Source: Streptomyces sp. NBC_00190 (lineage in GTDB: Bacteria; Actinomycetota; Actinomycetes; Streptomycetales; Streptomycetaceae). From it: a DNA stretch of 64,000 nucleotides. Made by a program: the position numbers and the translations under genes. The notes below the pieces were generated by a model, which ran no database searches, was not told the origin of the DNA, and saw nothing but the letters and a program-made list of their open reading frames with translations. Below are positions 32,747 through 41,326 of this stretch, in pieces (the first letter of the stretch is position 1; each line of letters opens with the position of its first letter). The stretch lies in the NCBI RefSeq assembly GCF_036203305.1, contig NZ_CP108131.1, positions 7,440,001-7,504,000 on the forward strand. Reading direction: 5' to 3'.

Positions 32747-33939
32747 GTGCCCAGCCGCAGCCCTCCCGGGCCCTGGCCGCCGCCGACGCCCTGGGCGAGC
32801 GGCTGAGCGCCACCCGCAGCGAACCCGCCACCGACCCCCAACTGGAGGCGCTGGCCCTGGCGGTGACGGCCAATCAGCCGGTGCTCCTGTGGGGTGAGCC
32901 CGGCATCGGCAAGTCCGCCGGCATGCGGCAGCTCGCCACCGCGCTCGGGGTGGAGCTGGAGACCGTCATCGCCAGCGTCCACGAGCCCTCCGACTTCTCC
33001 GGGCTGCCCATCGTCGGCGACGACCCCGCCACCACCGGCGTCCCGATGGCCCCGCCGGACTGGGCGGTGCGCCTCGCCCGCACCGGCCACGGACTGCTGT
33101 TCTTCGACGAGTTGTCCTCCGCCCCGCCCGCGGTGCAGGCGGCCCTGCTGCGCGTGGTCCTGGAACGCCGGGTCGGCAGCCTCGAACTCCCCCCGGCGGT
33201 ACGGATCGTCGCCGCGGCCAATCCGCCCGCCAGCGCGGCCGACGGCTGGCACCTCAGCCCCCCGCTGGCCAACCGCTTCGTCCACCTCGACTGGACGCAC
33301 AATCCGCGCACCGTGGCCCGCGGCATGGCCGGCACCTGGCCCGAGGTGGCGATCCCGGCCGTCGACCCCGCCAAGGCCTCCGGCTCGGCCGCCCGCGCAC
33401 GCGGTGCGGTCTCCGGCTTCCTCACCGCCCGGCCGGGCCTGGTCCACCACATGCCCGCCGAGGCCGCTTCCCGCGGCCGCGGCTGGCCCTCCCCGCGCAC
33501 CTGGGAGATGGCCCTGCGGCTGCTGGCCACCGGGTACGCGGCCTCGACGGGCCGGGAGGCACTGGCCGCCGCGCTGACCGGAGCCGTCGGCGAAGCCGCC
33601 GGGATCGAACTGCTCTCGTACCTCGAACACCTCGACCTGCCCGACCCGGACCGGGTGCTCGCCGACCCGGACGCCTTCGCCCTGCCCGAGCGCGGCGACC
33701 GGCAGCTGGCCTTCCTCATCGCCGTGGTCGCGGCCGTGCAGAGCGAGCTCACCCGCCCCCGCTGGGAGGCGGGCTGGGCGGTGCTGGCCAAGGCCGTGGA
33801 CGCCGGCGTGCCCGACGTCGCCGCCCGCGCCGCCGCCGACCTGGCCGCGATGCGCGACCTCGACTGGCCGGTGCCCGCCGGCATCGACGCCTTCGTGGAA
33901 CTGCTCCAGCTGTCCGGCTCCCTGCCGGGCGGCCGCTGA
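32743..33939 (+). CDS. MoxR-type AAA+ ATPase
   Basis: 398 residues. Walker A is GEPGIGKS (51-58), Walker B LLFFDELSSAPP (Asp122-Glu123), sensor 1 IVAAANPPAS and an arginine-finger region LANRFVHLDW. After the AAA core, ~residues 230-398 form an all-helical region. MoxR ATPases act as chaperones with VWA-domain partners, inserting metals or remodelling complexes. Here the next gene encodes such a VWA protein. The ATG overlaps the ankyrin gene's stop (ATGA). Confidence 0.93.
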   Translation: MSAQPQPSRALAAADALGERLSATRSEPATDPQLEALALAVTANQPVLLWGEPGIGKSAGMRQLATALGVELETVIASVHEPSDFSGLPIVGDDPATTGVPMAPPDWAVRLARTGHGLLFFDELSSAPPAVQAALLRVVLERRVGSLELPPAVRIVAAANPPASAADGWHLSPPLANRFVHLDWTHNPRTVARGMAGTWPEVAIPAVDPAKASGSAARARGAVSGFLTARPGLVHHMPAEAASRGRGWPSPRTWEMALRLLATGYAASTGREALAAALTGAVGEAAGIELLSYLEHLDLPDPDRVLADPDAFALPERGDRQLAFLIAVVAAVQSELTRPRWEAGWAVLAKAVDAGVPDVAARAAADLAAMRDLDWPVPAGIDAFVELLQLSGSLPGGR

Positions 33940-33956
33940 GCCCGGCGGGCCCGGCC

Positions 33957-35135
33957 GTGCGCCTGGACCGCGCGAAGCTCCTGGCGGCCCGCTACAAGGC
34001 CGCCGAGGGCCGCCCGTACCTCGCCTCCGCCCTGTACGCCCTGACGGTCGTCCCCTCGGACGGCGTCCGCACCATGGGCGTCGACCGGCACTGGCGCTGC
34101 TACGTCTCACCCGCCTTCGTCGAGGCGACCCCGGTCGACGAACTGGCCGGAGTGTGGATCCACGAGGTGGCGCACCTGCTGCGCGACCACCACGGCCGGG
34201 CCGAGCGCCTGCCCGCCGCCGACCAGCGCGATCCGGTCCGGGTCAACATCGCCCAGGACTGCGAGATCAACGACGACCTGCTCGCGGACGGGCTCCTGCT
34301 GCCCGAGGGCCGGATGGAGCCCAGGCTCTTCGGCCTGGCCACGGGCGGGCTCTTCGAGGCCTACCTGCCGGCGATCCCCGCCACGCCGCACGGGGTGGAC
34401 TGCGGATCCGGCGCGCACGGCACCCCCATGCCCTGGGAGCTGGGTGAGGACGGCGGCCCCGCCCGGGTCGGCCCGGTGGAGGCGGAGGCGCTGCGCCGCC
34501 AGACCGCCCAGGCCGTACGGGCCCACCAGCGCACCCGGGGCCGGATCCCCGAGGGCTGGGCCCGGTGGGCCGAGGAACTGCTGGAGCCCTCCGTCGACTG
34601 GCGCCAGGCCCTGTCCGGAGCGGTCCGGGAAGCCGCCGCCTGGGCGGCCGGCGCCGTGGACTACACCTACCGCCGCCCCTCGCGCCGCACCCCCGCCCTC
34701 GGCGGCCGGGTCGTGCTGCCCAGCCTGCGCCGACCGCTGCCGCGGGTCGCGATCGTCATCGACACCTCGGGGTCGATGGGCCCGGACGACCTGGCCGCCG
34801 CACTCGCCGAAGTCACCGGCGTGCTGCGGGAGGTCGGGGTCGGCGGCAACCGGGTCGCCGTCCTCGCCTGCGACGCCGACGTACACGCCGTGACCCGGGT
34901 GACCAGCGCCGACCAGGTGGCCCTGACCGGCGGCGGAGGCACGGACATGCGCGTCGGCATCGACGCCGCGCTGGCTCTGCCCGACCGGCCGAACATCGTG
35001 GTCGTGCTGACCGACGGGTACACGCCGTGGCCGGACGAGACCCCGTCCTGCCGGCTGATCGCGGCGCTGGTCGGGGAGAACGCTCCCGCGCCGCCGGGAT
35101 GGGTCGAGACGGTACGGGTGGACCTCGGATCCTGA
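33957..35135 (+). CDS. Putative metallopeptidase with C-terminal VWA-like domain (DUF2201 type)
   Basis: 392 residues from a GTG start. The N-terminal region holds a zinc-peptidase-like motif, WIHEVAHLLRDHHGR (His69, Glu70, His73), followed by AQDCEINDDLL. The C-terminal ~130 residues are a VWA-like domain with a MIDAS start at Asp269 (VIDTSGSMGPDD), TGGGGTDMRVG and VVLTDGYTPWP. This is the DUF2201/VWA-like metallopeptidase architecture found next to MoxR ATPases. It lies 17 bp after the MoxR gene in the same direction. The substrate is unknown. Confidence 0.9.
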   Translation: MRLDRAKLLAARYKAAEGRPYLASALYALTVVPSDGVRTMGVDRHWRCYVSPAFVEATPVDELAGVWIHEVAHLLRDHHGRAERLPAADQRDPVRVNIAQDCEINDDLLADGLLLPEGRMEPRLFGLATGGLFEAYLPAIPATPHGVDCGSGAHGTPMPWELGEDGGPARVGPVEAEALRRQTAQAVRAHQRTRGRIPEGWARWAEELLEPSVDWRQALSGAVREAAAWAAGAVDYTYRRPSRRTPALGGRVVLPSLRRPLPRVAIVIDTSGSMGPDDLAAALAEVTGVLREVGVGGNRVAVLACDADVHAVTRVTSADQVALTGGGGTDMRVGIDAALALPDRPNIVVVLTDGYTPWPDETPSCRLIAALVGENAPAPPGWVETVRVDLGS

Positions 35136-35231
35136 GCGGAACTGGCCGGGAACGTACGGTCGTTCGGACTCCGGCGGGGGACACGTGGGACCATGGGCGG
35201 GCAATACCCGTGAGTGCGGAGGGGGAGTTCG

Positions 35232-35765
35232 GTGACTGGTGTACGCAAGGGCCTGGCCAAGGTGGAGATCGCGCTGCGATGGGACCCCAGCCCCGCCGGC
35301 ACACCCCCGCACGACCTCGACATAGTGGCCGCGGTCTACGGAGCCGCGGACCTGCACGGGGTGCCCGTCCAGCTGGTCCACTTCGGCAGCCGTTCGCCCG
35401 ATGGCACCATCTCCCTGAACCGGGACAGCAAAACGGGCCAGGGCTTCGGCTACGACGAGGTGATGACCCTCGAACTCGACCGGATGGCAACGGAGTTGCG
35501 CCGGGTGGTGGTCGGTGTCCTGATCCAGGACACCGGTGCGGACCGCCCCACGACGTTCGGGGACATCGCGGGGACCGGTGTCCGGATCCGCGAGGGCCAC
35601 ATCGATCTCGCCCAGGGCGACTTCGCGGCCGTCCCGTCCGCCACCGCGGCCACGGTCGCCGAGTTCACCCGGGACGACTCGGGTGCCTGGTCGCTCGACG
35701 CGCGGCTGCACGGCTTCGACACCGACCCGGAGGAGTTCACGCGGACCATGGGCGGAGTGCGCTGA
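35232..35765 (+). CDS. TerD family protein
   Basis: 177 residues from a GTG preceded by GGGGGAG. Family features are LAKVEIALRWDPSPAG, HDLDIVAAVYG, SPDGTISLNRDSKTGQGFGY, MTLELDRMATELRRVVVGVL and a C-terminal FTRDDSGAWSL. TerD proteins bind calcium through conserved acidic residues and belong to the tellurite/stress (Ter) group. The usual terZABCDE neighbours are not here. The gene follows the MoxR/VWA cassette by 96 bp in the same direction and ends before two hairpins. Confidence 0.92.
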   Translation: MTGVRKGLAKVEIALRWDPSPAGTPPHDLDIVAAVYGAADLHGVPVQLVHFGSRSPDGTISLNRDSKTGQGFGYDEVMTLELDRMATELRRVVVGVLIQDTGADRPTTFGDIAGTGVRIREGHIDLAQGDFAAVPSATAATVAEFTRDDSGAWSLDARLHGFDTDPEEFTRTMGGVR

Positions 35766-35811
35766 CGGCCGCCGCCGTCCGCCTCGAAGAGTGGTCCCGG
35801 GCCGCACAGAT

Positions 35812-35850
35812 CGGGCGGCGGTCACTCCTCGCGTGAGTGACCGCCGCCCG
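35812..35850. terminator. Perfect 16-bp hairpin terminator after terD
   Basis: Arms 35812-35827 and 35835-35850, 7-nt loop. This is the first of two strong hairpins between the convergent TerD and TetR genes. Confidence 0.85.
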
Positions 35851-35891
35851 GTCCGGGTGGCGCGCTGCCGCCGTCCCCACGAGGCAGCGCG

Positions 35892-35929
35892 GGCAGGTCG
35901 CCGTCCGGTCATCGGGACGGCGACCTGCC
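35892..35929. terminator. Perfect 15-bp hairpin terminator after the TetR gene
   Basis: Arms 35892-35906 and 35915-35929, 8-nt loop. It lies 3 bp beyond the TetR stop codon on the opposite strand, so each convergent gene has its own terminator. Confidence 0.85.
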
Positions 35930-35932
35930 GGT

Positions 35933-36541
35933 TCAGGGGCCCTGGGGTGGCGTCAGACCCAGGGAGGGAAGCATGACCGCGTCGACGAACCGGACCAGGT
36001 AGTCGGCGTCGGCGTACCGGCCTTCGAGCACCGGCCGGATGCGGAGCACACCCATCAGCTGCGCCGGCAGGAACTCCACGGCGGGGTGTTTCGCGGCGAT
36101 CTCGCCGCGCGCCACCGCCCGCGCCACCATCGCGTCGAAGGCGGCCAGCTCCGGCTCGACCAGTGCCTCGCGCAGGGCGGCCTGCAGTTCCTCGTCGCTG
36201 AGCACGGCGAGTCCGAGGGCCTGCGTCAGCCGGGTGTCGCGGCCCGAGGTGCCGGCCGCGATCCGGGCCGCCTCGCGCAGGTCGCCCGCGAGGGACCCGG
36301 TGTCCACGGCGACGAGGGTGCCCTGCCGATTCGCCCGCAGGGCCGCGGCGACGAGCTGGGGCTTGGTCTTCCACTGCCGGTAGAGCGTGGACTTGCCGCA
36401 GCTCGCCCGGGCGGCGATGCCCTCCATGGTCAGGGCCTCGTAGCCGTGCTCGCGCAGCTGCTCCAGGACGGCCTCGTAGAACTCCTGCTCCCGCTCCGGG
36501 GTGATCTTGGAGCGGCGCGCGGTGGTCGGCGTCGACGTCAT
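35933..36541 (-). CDS. TetR family transcriptional regulator
   Basis: 202 residues. The helix-turn-helix is FYEAVLEQLREHGYEALTME with GIAARASCGKSTLYRQWKTK at residues ~22-62. The C-terminal ligand domain resembles the TetR_C_11-like type (VAARALRANRQGT region; FVDAVMLPSLGL). It is divergent from a PAP2-DMT operon. The intergenic region holds a striking array of six operator-like boxes that it very probably binds. Alternative upstream ATGs in the frame fall inside the operator array and were rejected. Confidence 0.93.
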   Translation of the reverse strand: MTSTPTTARRSKITPEREQEFYEAVLEQLREHGYEALTMEGIAARASCGKSTLYRQWKTKPQLVAAALRANRQGTLVAVDTGSLAGDLREAARIAAGTSGRDTRLTQALGLAVLSDEELQAALREALVEPELAAFDAMVARAVARGEIAAKHPAVEFLPAQLMGVLRIRPVLEGRYADADYLVRFVDAVMLPSLGLTPPQGP

Positions 36542-36578
36542 GGGGGTGCGGCTCTCCTCGGGGGCGTCTCGACGGCAT

Positions 36579-36669
36579 GTTCCGGTACGAGCAGTGTACC
36601 GGAACGCGAGCGTATCGGTACACCTGCGTATCGATACGCGAATGTATCGATACACTGGCGTGTCGATCT
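36579..36669. promoter_or_regulatory. Six-box operator array, 16-bp period (TetR/PAP2 intergenic)
   Basis: Boxes: GTTCCGGTAC (36579), GTACCGGAAC (36596), GTATCGGTAC (36612), GTATCGATAC (36628), GTATCGATAC (36644) and a degenerate GTGTCGATCT (36660). The last five are spaced exactly 16 bp start to start; the first gap is 17. Boxes 4 and 5 are perfect palindromes; boxes 1 and 2 are inverted copies of each other. The spacers differ in sequence, so the boxes are what is conserved. Confidence 0.75.
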
Positions 36670-36695
36670 GTGCGAGCAGGAAGAGAGACCGGGGG

Positions 36696-37598
36696 ATGAC
36701 CAACCGGGGGATGACCTCCCAGACCACACCCGGCGGGGTGGCGGACGGGCGGCGAGCCGCGCGCCGCCGCCTCATACGCGAGCTGCTGCTCGTCGCGGGA
36801 CTGTTCACCGTCTACAAGGCGGGCCGGACGCTCTCGACCGGACGCACCGAAGAGGCCTTCCGCAACGCCGAGCGGATCTGGGACGCCGAGCGCGCGCTGC
36901 ACCTGCCCGGCGAGGGCGCGGTGCAGCGGCTGCTGCTGCACGGGGACGCCCTCGTGCACACCGCCAACACGTACTACGCGGCCGTGCACTTCCCGGCGAC
37001 CGCGCTCTTCCTGGTCTGGCTCTACCTGCGCCGCCCCGCCCACTACCTGTGGGCCCGCCGCGTGCTCACCGTGCTCACCGCGGCCGCTCTCGCCCTGCAC
37101 CTCGGCTTCCCGCTCGCGCCCCCGCGGATGCTGGGCGCCGCGGACCTCATCGACACCGGACAGGTCTACGGCCCCACCGTCTACGGGGCCGCGCCGGCCA
37201 CCGACACCATGGCCAACCAGTTCGCGGCGATGCCCTCCCTGCACTTCGGGTGGGCGCTGATGCTCGCGCTCGGCATGATCGCCGCGACCCGCCCGACCAG
37301 GTGGCGCGCACTGTGGCTGCTGCACCCGCTGCTGACCCTGGTCGTGGTCGTCGGCACGGCCAACCACTACTGGCTCGACGCGATCGTCGCGACCCTCCTG
37401 CTCGGGGCCGCACTGCTGTTCATCCCGCGGCCGGATGCCGCCGGTGCCGGTGCCGGTGCCGGTGCCGGTGCCGGTGACGGTGCGGGAGCCGGTGCCGGTG
37501 CGGGCGGGGATTCGGCCGCGGGCGCCGTGCGCGGGCTGCCCGGTCCCCGGACCGCCGCCGATCCGGCCGCCCCCGCCTCCGTAGGAGCCGAGCGGTGA
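36696..37598 (+). CDS. PAP2 / inositolphosphotransferase-like membrane protein
   Basis: 300 residues. Six or so membrane helices, with the phosphatase signature motifs AMPSLHFGWAL (core SxxxH-like) and TANHYWLDAIVATLL, as in the PAP2_3 (Aur1-like) group. These act on lipid phosphates or transfer phospho-head groups. The tail after ~residue 245 is an Ala-Gly repeat encoded by tandem GGTGCC units, then Pro/Ala. The ATG at 36696 follows a GGGGG ribosome-binding site and the operator array. The stop overlaps the next gene's GTG. Confidence 0.88.
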   Translation: MTNRGMTSQTTPGGVADGRRAARRRLIRELLLVAGLFTVYKAGRTLSTGRTEEAFRNAERIWDAERALHLPGEGAVQRLLLHGDALVHTANTYYAAVHFPATALFLVWLYLRRPAHYLWARRVLTVLTAAALALHLGFPLAPPRMLGAADLIDTGQVYGPTVYGAAPATDTMANQFAAMPSLHFGWALMLALGMIAATRPTRWRALWLLHPLLTLVVVVGTANHYWLDAIVATLLLGAALLFIPRPDAAGAGAGAGAGAGDGAGAGAGAGGDSAAGAVRGLPGPRTAADPAAPASVGAER

Positions 37599-38491
37599 AC
37601 GCCACCGCTCTCGCCGTCGTCCTCTGCCTCGCCTCGGCCGTGACCTACGCGGCCGCCGCCGTCGCCCAGGAGCGGCTCGCCCGCGCCGCCGTCGCGCGCA
37701 GCGCCAGGGCCCTGCTCGGCTCCGGCGCCTGGTGGTGGTCGGCCGGGCTGAACGCCGCCGCCGCGCTCCTGCACGCGGCGGCCCTGCGGTACGGACCCCT
37801 CACGCTGGTGCAGCCGCTCGGCGCACTCACCCTCGTGGCCGCCGTCCCGCTGGGGGCGCGCGGAGCCGGCCGCCGGGTGGCGGCCAGCGAGTGGCGGGGC
37901 ACCCTGGCCACCGTCGCGGGGCTGGGCCTGCTGCTGCTCCCGGCATCCGGGCCGGCCCCCGACGACACGCTCAGCCTGGCCGAGGCGCTCGCCGTCTCCG
38001 GCGCAACGGCCGCCGTGATCCTGTTGCTGACCGCCGTCAAGGACCCGCGCTCGGGGCTGCGCCACGCCACGGCGTCCGGACTGGCGTCCGCGGCCGCCTC
38101 CGCCCTGACCCAGACCGTGGCCGTGGCGGGCGGACGAGGCGGATCCCTGCTCAGCGTCCGGGTCGTGGCCGTGGCCCTGCTCGTCGTGGTGTTCGCGGTC
38201 GGCGGGATGCTCCTGTCGCAGCGGGCCTACCGGGGCGGGCTCGGTGCCCCGCTGGCCGTGGTGAACCTGGCCAACCCGCTGGCCGCCGCGGCGATCGGCA
38301 TGGTCCTGCTCGGCGAACGCCTCCAGGGCGGCGCCCTGGGGGTGCTGCTCGCGGTGGCGGGAGCCTTCGCCGCGGCGCGCGGCGTGCTCCTGCTGACCCG
38401 TACACCCTCGGCGCCCGCCGCCCGGACCACGGCCGCCGACCCCGACCTGCCCGCCGCGCCGACCACGCCGGTCAGCCGCGTGGCGGCGTGA
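37595..38491 (+). CDS. DMT (EamA-like) family membrane transporter
   Basis: 298 residues from a GTG overlapping the PAP2 stop. Nine or ten hydrophobic helices. The DMT-like pattern includes YGPLTLVQPLGALTLVAAVP and, in the second half, LAVVNLANPLAAAAIGMVLL-type GERL helices typical of EamA/nucleoside-sugar-like permeases. A short Pro/Ala/Thr tail ends the protein. Coupled translation with the PAP2 gene suggests a shared lipid or glycolipid task under TetR control. Substrate unknown. Confidence 0.87.
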   Translation: MNATALAVVLCLASAVTYAAAAVAQERLARAAVARSARALLGSGAWWWSAGLNAAAALLHAAALRYGPLTLVQPLGALTLVAAVPLGARGAGRRVAASEWRGTLATVAGLGLLLLPASGPAPDDTLSLAEALAVSGATAAVILLLTAVKDPRSGLRHATASGLASAAASALTQTVAVAGGRGGSLLSVRVVAVALLVVVFAVGGMLLSQRAYRGGLGAPLAVVNLANPLAAAAIGMVLLGERLQGGALGVLLAVAGAFAAARGVLLLTRTPSAPAARTTAADPDLPAAPTTPVSRVAA

Positions 38492-38571
38492 GCAGGCAGC
38501 CGGAGAACCGTTTCGGCTCCGGCCGCGTCCTCCCCGGTGAACAGCGGAACACCGAAACGGAGTGGATGGAC

Positions 38572-38838
38572 ATGGGGATCATCGGCTGGATCATCCTGGG
38601 ACTGCTGGCCGGAGGCATCGCCAAGGTCCTGCTGCCCGGCCGGGACCCCGGCGGCCTGATCGGCACCACCCTCATCGGCGTCGCCGGCGCCTTCACCGGC
38701 GGCTGGCTCTCGGCGAAGTTCCTGGACCGGCCGATCCAGACCCAGTTCTTCGACCTGGCCACCTGGGGCTCTGCCATCGCCGGCTCGCTGGTCCTGCTGA
38801 TCGGCTACCGCCTCCTCTTCGGCAATTCGCGCGACTGA
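38572..38838 (+). CDS. GlsB/YeaQ/YmgE family stress-response membrane protein
   Basis: 88 residues with three transmembrane helices: IIGWIILGLLAGGIAKVLLP, LIGTTLIGVAGAFTGGWL, and a third at SAIAGSLVLLIGYRLLFG. The PGRDPGG loop is the family hallmark. Members are transglycosylase-associated, stress-induced membrane proteins. ATG 38572 is preferred over the ATG at 38566, because the GGAG at 38559-38562 is 9 nt from the first and too close to the second. Confidence 0.93.
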   Translation: MGIIGWIILGLLAGGIAKVLLPGRDPGGLIGTTLIGVAGAFTGGWLSAKFLDRPIQTQFFDLATWGSAIAGSLVLLIGYRLLFGNSRD

Positions 38839-38985
38839 GCCGTTCGACGTTCCGTCCCGACGGCCCCCTCGCCCAGCTGAACGGCGACGCGGATCCCGAG
38901 AAGATCACCGCACTGCTCAAGCGGTACCGTGCCCTGAAACGACAGGCAGGGCGCACCGTACCGAGCAGCGAGGAAGTCCAGCGAC

Positions 38986-39465
38986 ATGAGTGTCACCCCC
39001 GTTCCCACGGCGGACATGTACGACGAGCACGGCGATGACCTCGGCATCTGCGCCACGCAGTTCCGCCTGCTGGGCGGCCGCCGGCTGTTCGCCGGCCCGG
39101 TGCGGACCCTCGCCTGCCACGAGGACAACGCGCTGCTGCGCGAGCTCGTGAACGCCCCCGGCGACGGCGCGGTCCTCGTCGTGGACGGCGGCGGCTCGCT
39201 GCGCACCGCCCTCGTCGGCGACCTCATCGCGGGCGCCGCCGAGCGCAACGGCTGGGCCGGCCTGATCATCAACGGCGCGGTCCGCGACAGCGTGGCCCTC
39301 GGCGGACTCGACCTCGGGGTCCTGGCGCTGGGCACCGTGCCCCGTAAGAGCGGCAAGACCGGCGCGGGCACGGTGGACGAGCCCGTCACCATCGGCGGGA
39401 CCACCTTCCGCCCGGGGGACACGGTCCACGCGGACGCCGACGGCGTCGTCGTCCTTCCGGCCTGA
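38986..39465 (+). CDS. rraA: Ribonuclease E activity regulator RraA
   Basis: 159 residues, the full family length. Motifs: VPTADMYDEHGDDL, VLVVDGGGSLRTALVGDLIA, ERNGWAGLIINGAVRDS and the C-terminal GDTVHADADGVVVLP. RraA homologues bind RNase E and inhibit it in proteobacteria; many actinobacterial members may instead act as 4-hydroxy-4-methyl-2-oxoglutarate aldolase-like proteins. A GAGGAA ribosome-binding site lies upstream. It stands alone between GlsB and the PNGase-like gene. Confidence 0.9.
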   Translation: MSVTPVPTADMYDEHGDDLGICATQFRLLGGRRLFAGPVRTLACHEDNALLRELVNAPGDGAVLVVDGGGSLRTALVGDLIAGAAERNGWAGLIINGAVRDSVALGGLDLGVLALGTVPRKSGKTGAGTVDEPVTIGGTTFRPGDTVHADADGVVVLPA

Positions 39466-39538
39466 CCGGCGATTTCACGCCAGGGGCGGCGCACCGGCCC
39501 TGGCGCCGTCCGGGCGGGCCGGGTTTCACTGCGGGCCC

Positions 39539-41281
39539 ATGAGACGACACAGGATCACGGGCGTGCTCGGGGCGATCGCGCTGGCCGCGGCCACCCTCGC
39601 CACCGCCGGACCCGTGCACGGCGCGACCGCGTCGGCCACGGCCGCCACCGCAGAGGCGGCCACGCCGGCACCCGCGACCGGAGGCGAGACGCCGCCCGCC
39701 GAGTTCGGCACCGACTGGCACGACCCCCTCACCCCCGTCCCGCCCGTCGCCCGGCCGGGGACCCGCTCCTGCGAGGTGACCCTCGCCGAGGCGCAGTTCC
39801 GCGACTTCACCCCGTACCGGGGCAGCTACACCCCGCCCCGGGGCTGCGGCTCCGACCACTGGGCCAAGGTGGTCCTGCGCCTCGACGGCAAGGTCAAGGG
39901 CCGCCAGTACGACCGCCTCGGCCACCTCTCCCTCGGCGGCGTCGAGATCCTGCGCACCTCCACGCCCCAGCCCTCGCCCGACGGCATCACCTGGTCCGTC
40001 GAGAAGGACGTCACCCGCTACCGCGACACCCTCGTCCGCCCGCAGCCCGTCGAGATGCTCATCGGCAACGTCGTCAACGACACCTACACCGGCGTCATCG
40101 ACGTGAAGGTCACCCTCACCTTCTACGCCGCCGAAGGCCGCCCCGGCTCCGCCAGTTCCACGGATTCCACGGATTCCGCCGATCCCGCCGATTCCGGCGG
40201 CTCCGGCGGCCCCGCCCAGACCCCCGACCGCGTGCTGCCCCTCACCACCCCGGAGATCACCACCCCGCGGAACACGGAGCGCCTCCTCGCCGAGGTGTAC
40301 GCCACCGGCTCGGGCGGAGGCTGCGAGGAGTACTGGTACATGACCGTCCCGGACGCGGCCCCGTACTCCTGCAAGGCGGCCGACGGCCCCTCCCGCGAGG
40401 TCCGCGTCTCCGTGGACGGGCAGCTCGCCGGCATCGCCGCGCCCTTCCCCACCGTCTGGACCGGCGGCTGGTCCAACCCCTTCCTCTGGTACGTCACCCC
40501 CGGACCCCGCGCCTTCGACGTCCAGCCGGTCGTATACGACCTGACCCCCTTCGCCGCGCTCCTCAACGACGGCCGCCCGCACCGGATCGAGGTGTCCGTG
40601 GCCGGGGTGCCGGCCGGACAGAGCGGGTGGAGCACCCCGACCAACCTGCTGCTGTGGCAGGACGAGGCCCGCGAGGTCGTCACCGGCGCCCTGACCCGGC
40701 ACGAGCAGAGCGATCCGGCCAACTCCTCCCGCTGGACACCCGCCGCTCCCACACCCGGCGCCGAGCACCGCCTCGACACCGAGGGCGGCCACCGGCTCAC
40801 CGTCGCCGGGCACCTGGACACCTCCCACGGGAGGGTCACCACCACCGTCACCCGCGCCGTGGGCAACACGTCCGTCCACCGCTGGACCGACGGCGAGAAC
40901 CGCGACGCCCTCACCGCCACCTGGACCGACGAGGAGACCGTGACCCGAGGAGCCACCACCACCCGCACCGCGCGCACGTACACGATGGACGGCGAGACCA
41001 CCCTCGGCGCCGGCGACCGGCTGCGCACCGTCCTCTCGCTCGGCGACCGCGCCGACACCGTCACCCTGCGCGGCGGGCGGAAGGCCGACGCCTCCCGGAC
41101 CGACAACCAGTACACGGGCGACGCCACTTACACCGCGAACGTCCCGCGCGACCAGCGGCACGCCGTCGCCACCACCACCGCCCGCTACCGGCTCCACGGC
41201 TCCCCGGCGTCCGGCGGCTGCTACGACCGTACGGTGGCCACCGCGCAAGGCACGGTCACCGCGGACCGCCGGCGCTGCTGA
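39539..41281 (+). CDS. Secreted PNGase A-like peptide-N4-asparagine amidase
   Basis: 580 residues. A signal peptide (ITGVLGAIALAAATLATAGP) and Ala/Thr-rich linker precede a PNGase A domain (PF12222). It shows TRSCEVTLAEAQFRDFTPYR, WAKVVLRLDGKVKGRQYDRL, LGGVEILRTSTPQPSPDGIT, WSVEKDVTRYRDTL and the NVVNDTYTGVIDVKVTL strand pair. PNGase A enzymes release N-glycans from glycopeptides and are best known from plants and fungi. The bacterial copy is presumably extracellular. A short Ser/Asp/Ala repeat (~residues 205-222) interrupts the domain. Confidence 0.87.
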   Translation: MRRHRITGVLGAIALAAATLATAGPVHGATASATAATAEAATPAPATGGETPPAEFGTDWHDPLTPVPPVARPGTRSCEVTLAEAQFRDFTPYRGSYTPPRGCGSDHWAKVVLRLDGKVKGRQYDRLGHLSLGGVEILRTSTPQPSPDGITWSVEKDVTRYRDTLVRPQPVEMLIGNVVNDTYTGVIDVKVTLTFYAAEGRPGSASSTDSTDSADPADSGGSGGPAQTPDRVLPLTTPEITTPRNTERLLAEVYATGSGGGCEEYWYMTVPDAAPYSCKAADGPSREVRVSVDGQLAGIAAPFPTVWTGGWSNPFLWYVTPGPRAFDVQPVVYDLTPFAALLNDGRPHRIEVSVAGVPAGQSGWSTPTNLLLWQDEAREVVTGALTRHEQSDPANSSRWTPAAPTPGAEHRLDTEGGHRLTVAGHLDTSHGRVTTTVTRAVGNTSVHRWTDGENRDALTATWTDEETVTRGATTTRTARTYTMDGETTLGAGDRLRTVLSLGDRADTVTLRGGRKADASRTDNQYTGDATYTANVPRDQRHAVATTTARYRLHGSPASGGCYDRTVATAQGTVTADRRRC

Positions 41282-41326
41282 CGCCGCCGACAGCGCTGTC
41301 GCACGGGGCGCCTACGATGACGGCTC

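Noticed and set aside
29805..35765. Integrative element inserted at the tRNA-like sequence
   Set aside because: No integrase gene and no second copy of the tRNA 3' part was seen in the window.
34107..37367. 1086-residue minus-strand frame across VWA, TerD and TetR
   Set aside because: Low-complexity shadow; TetR is real but in a different minus frame.
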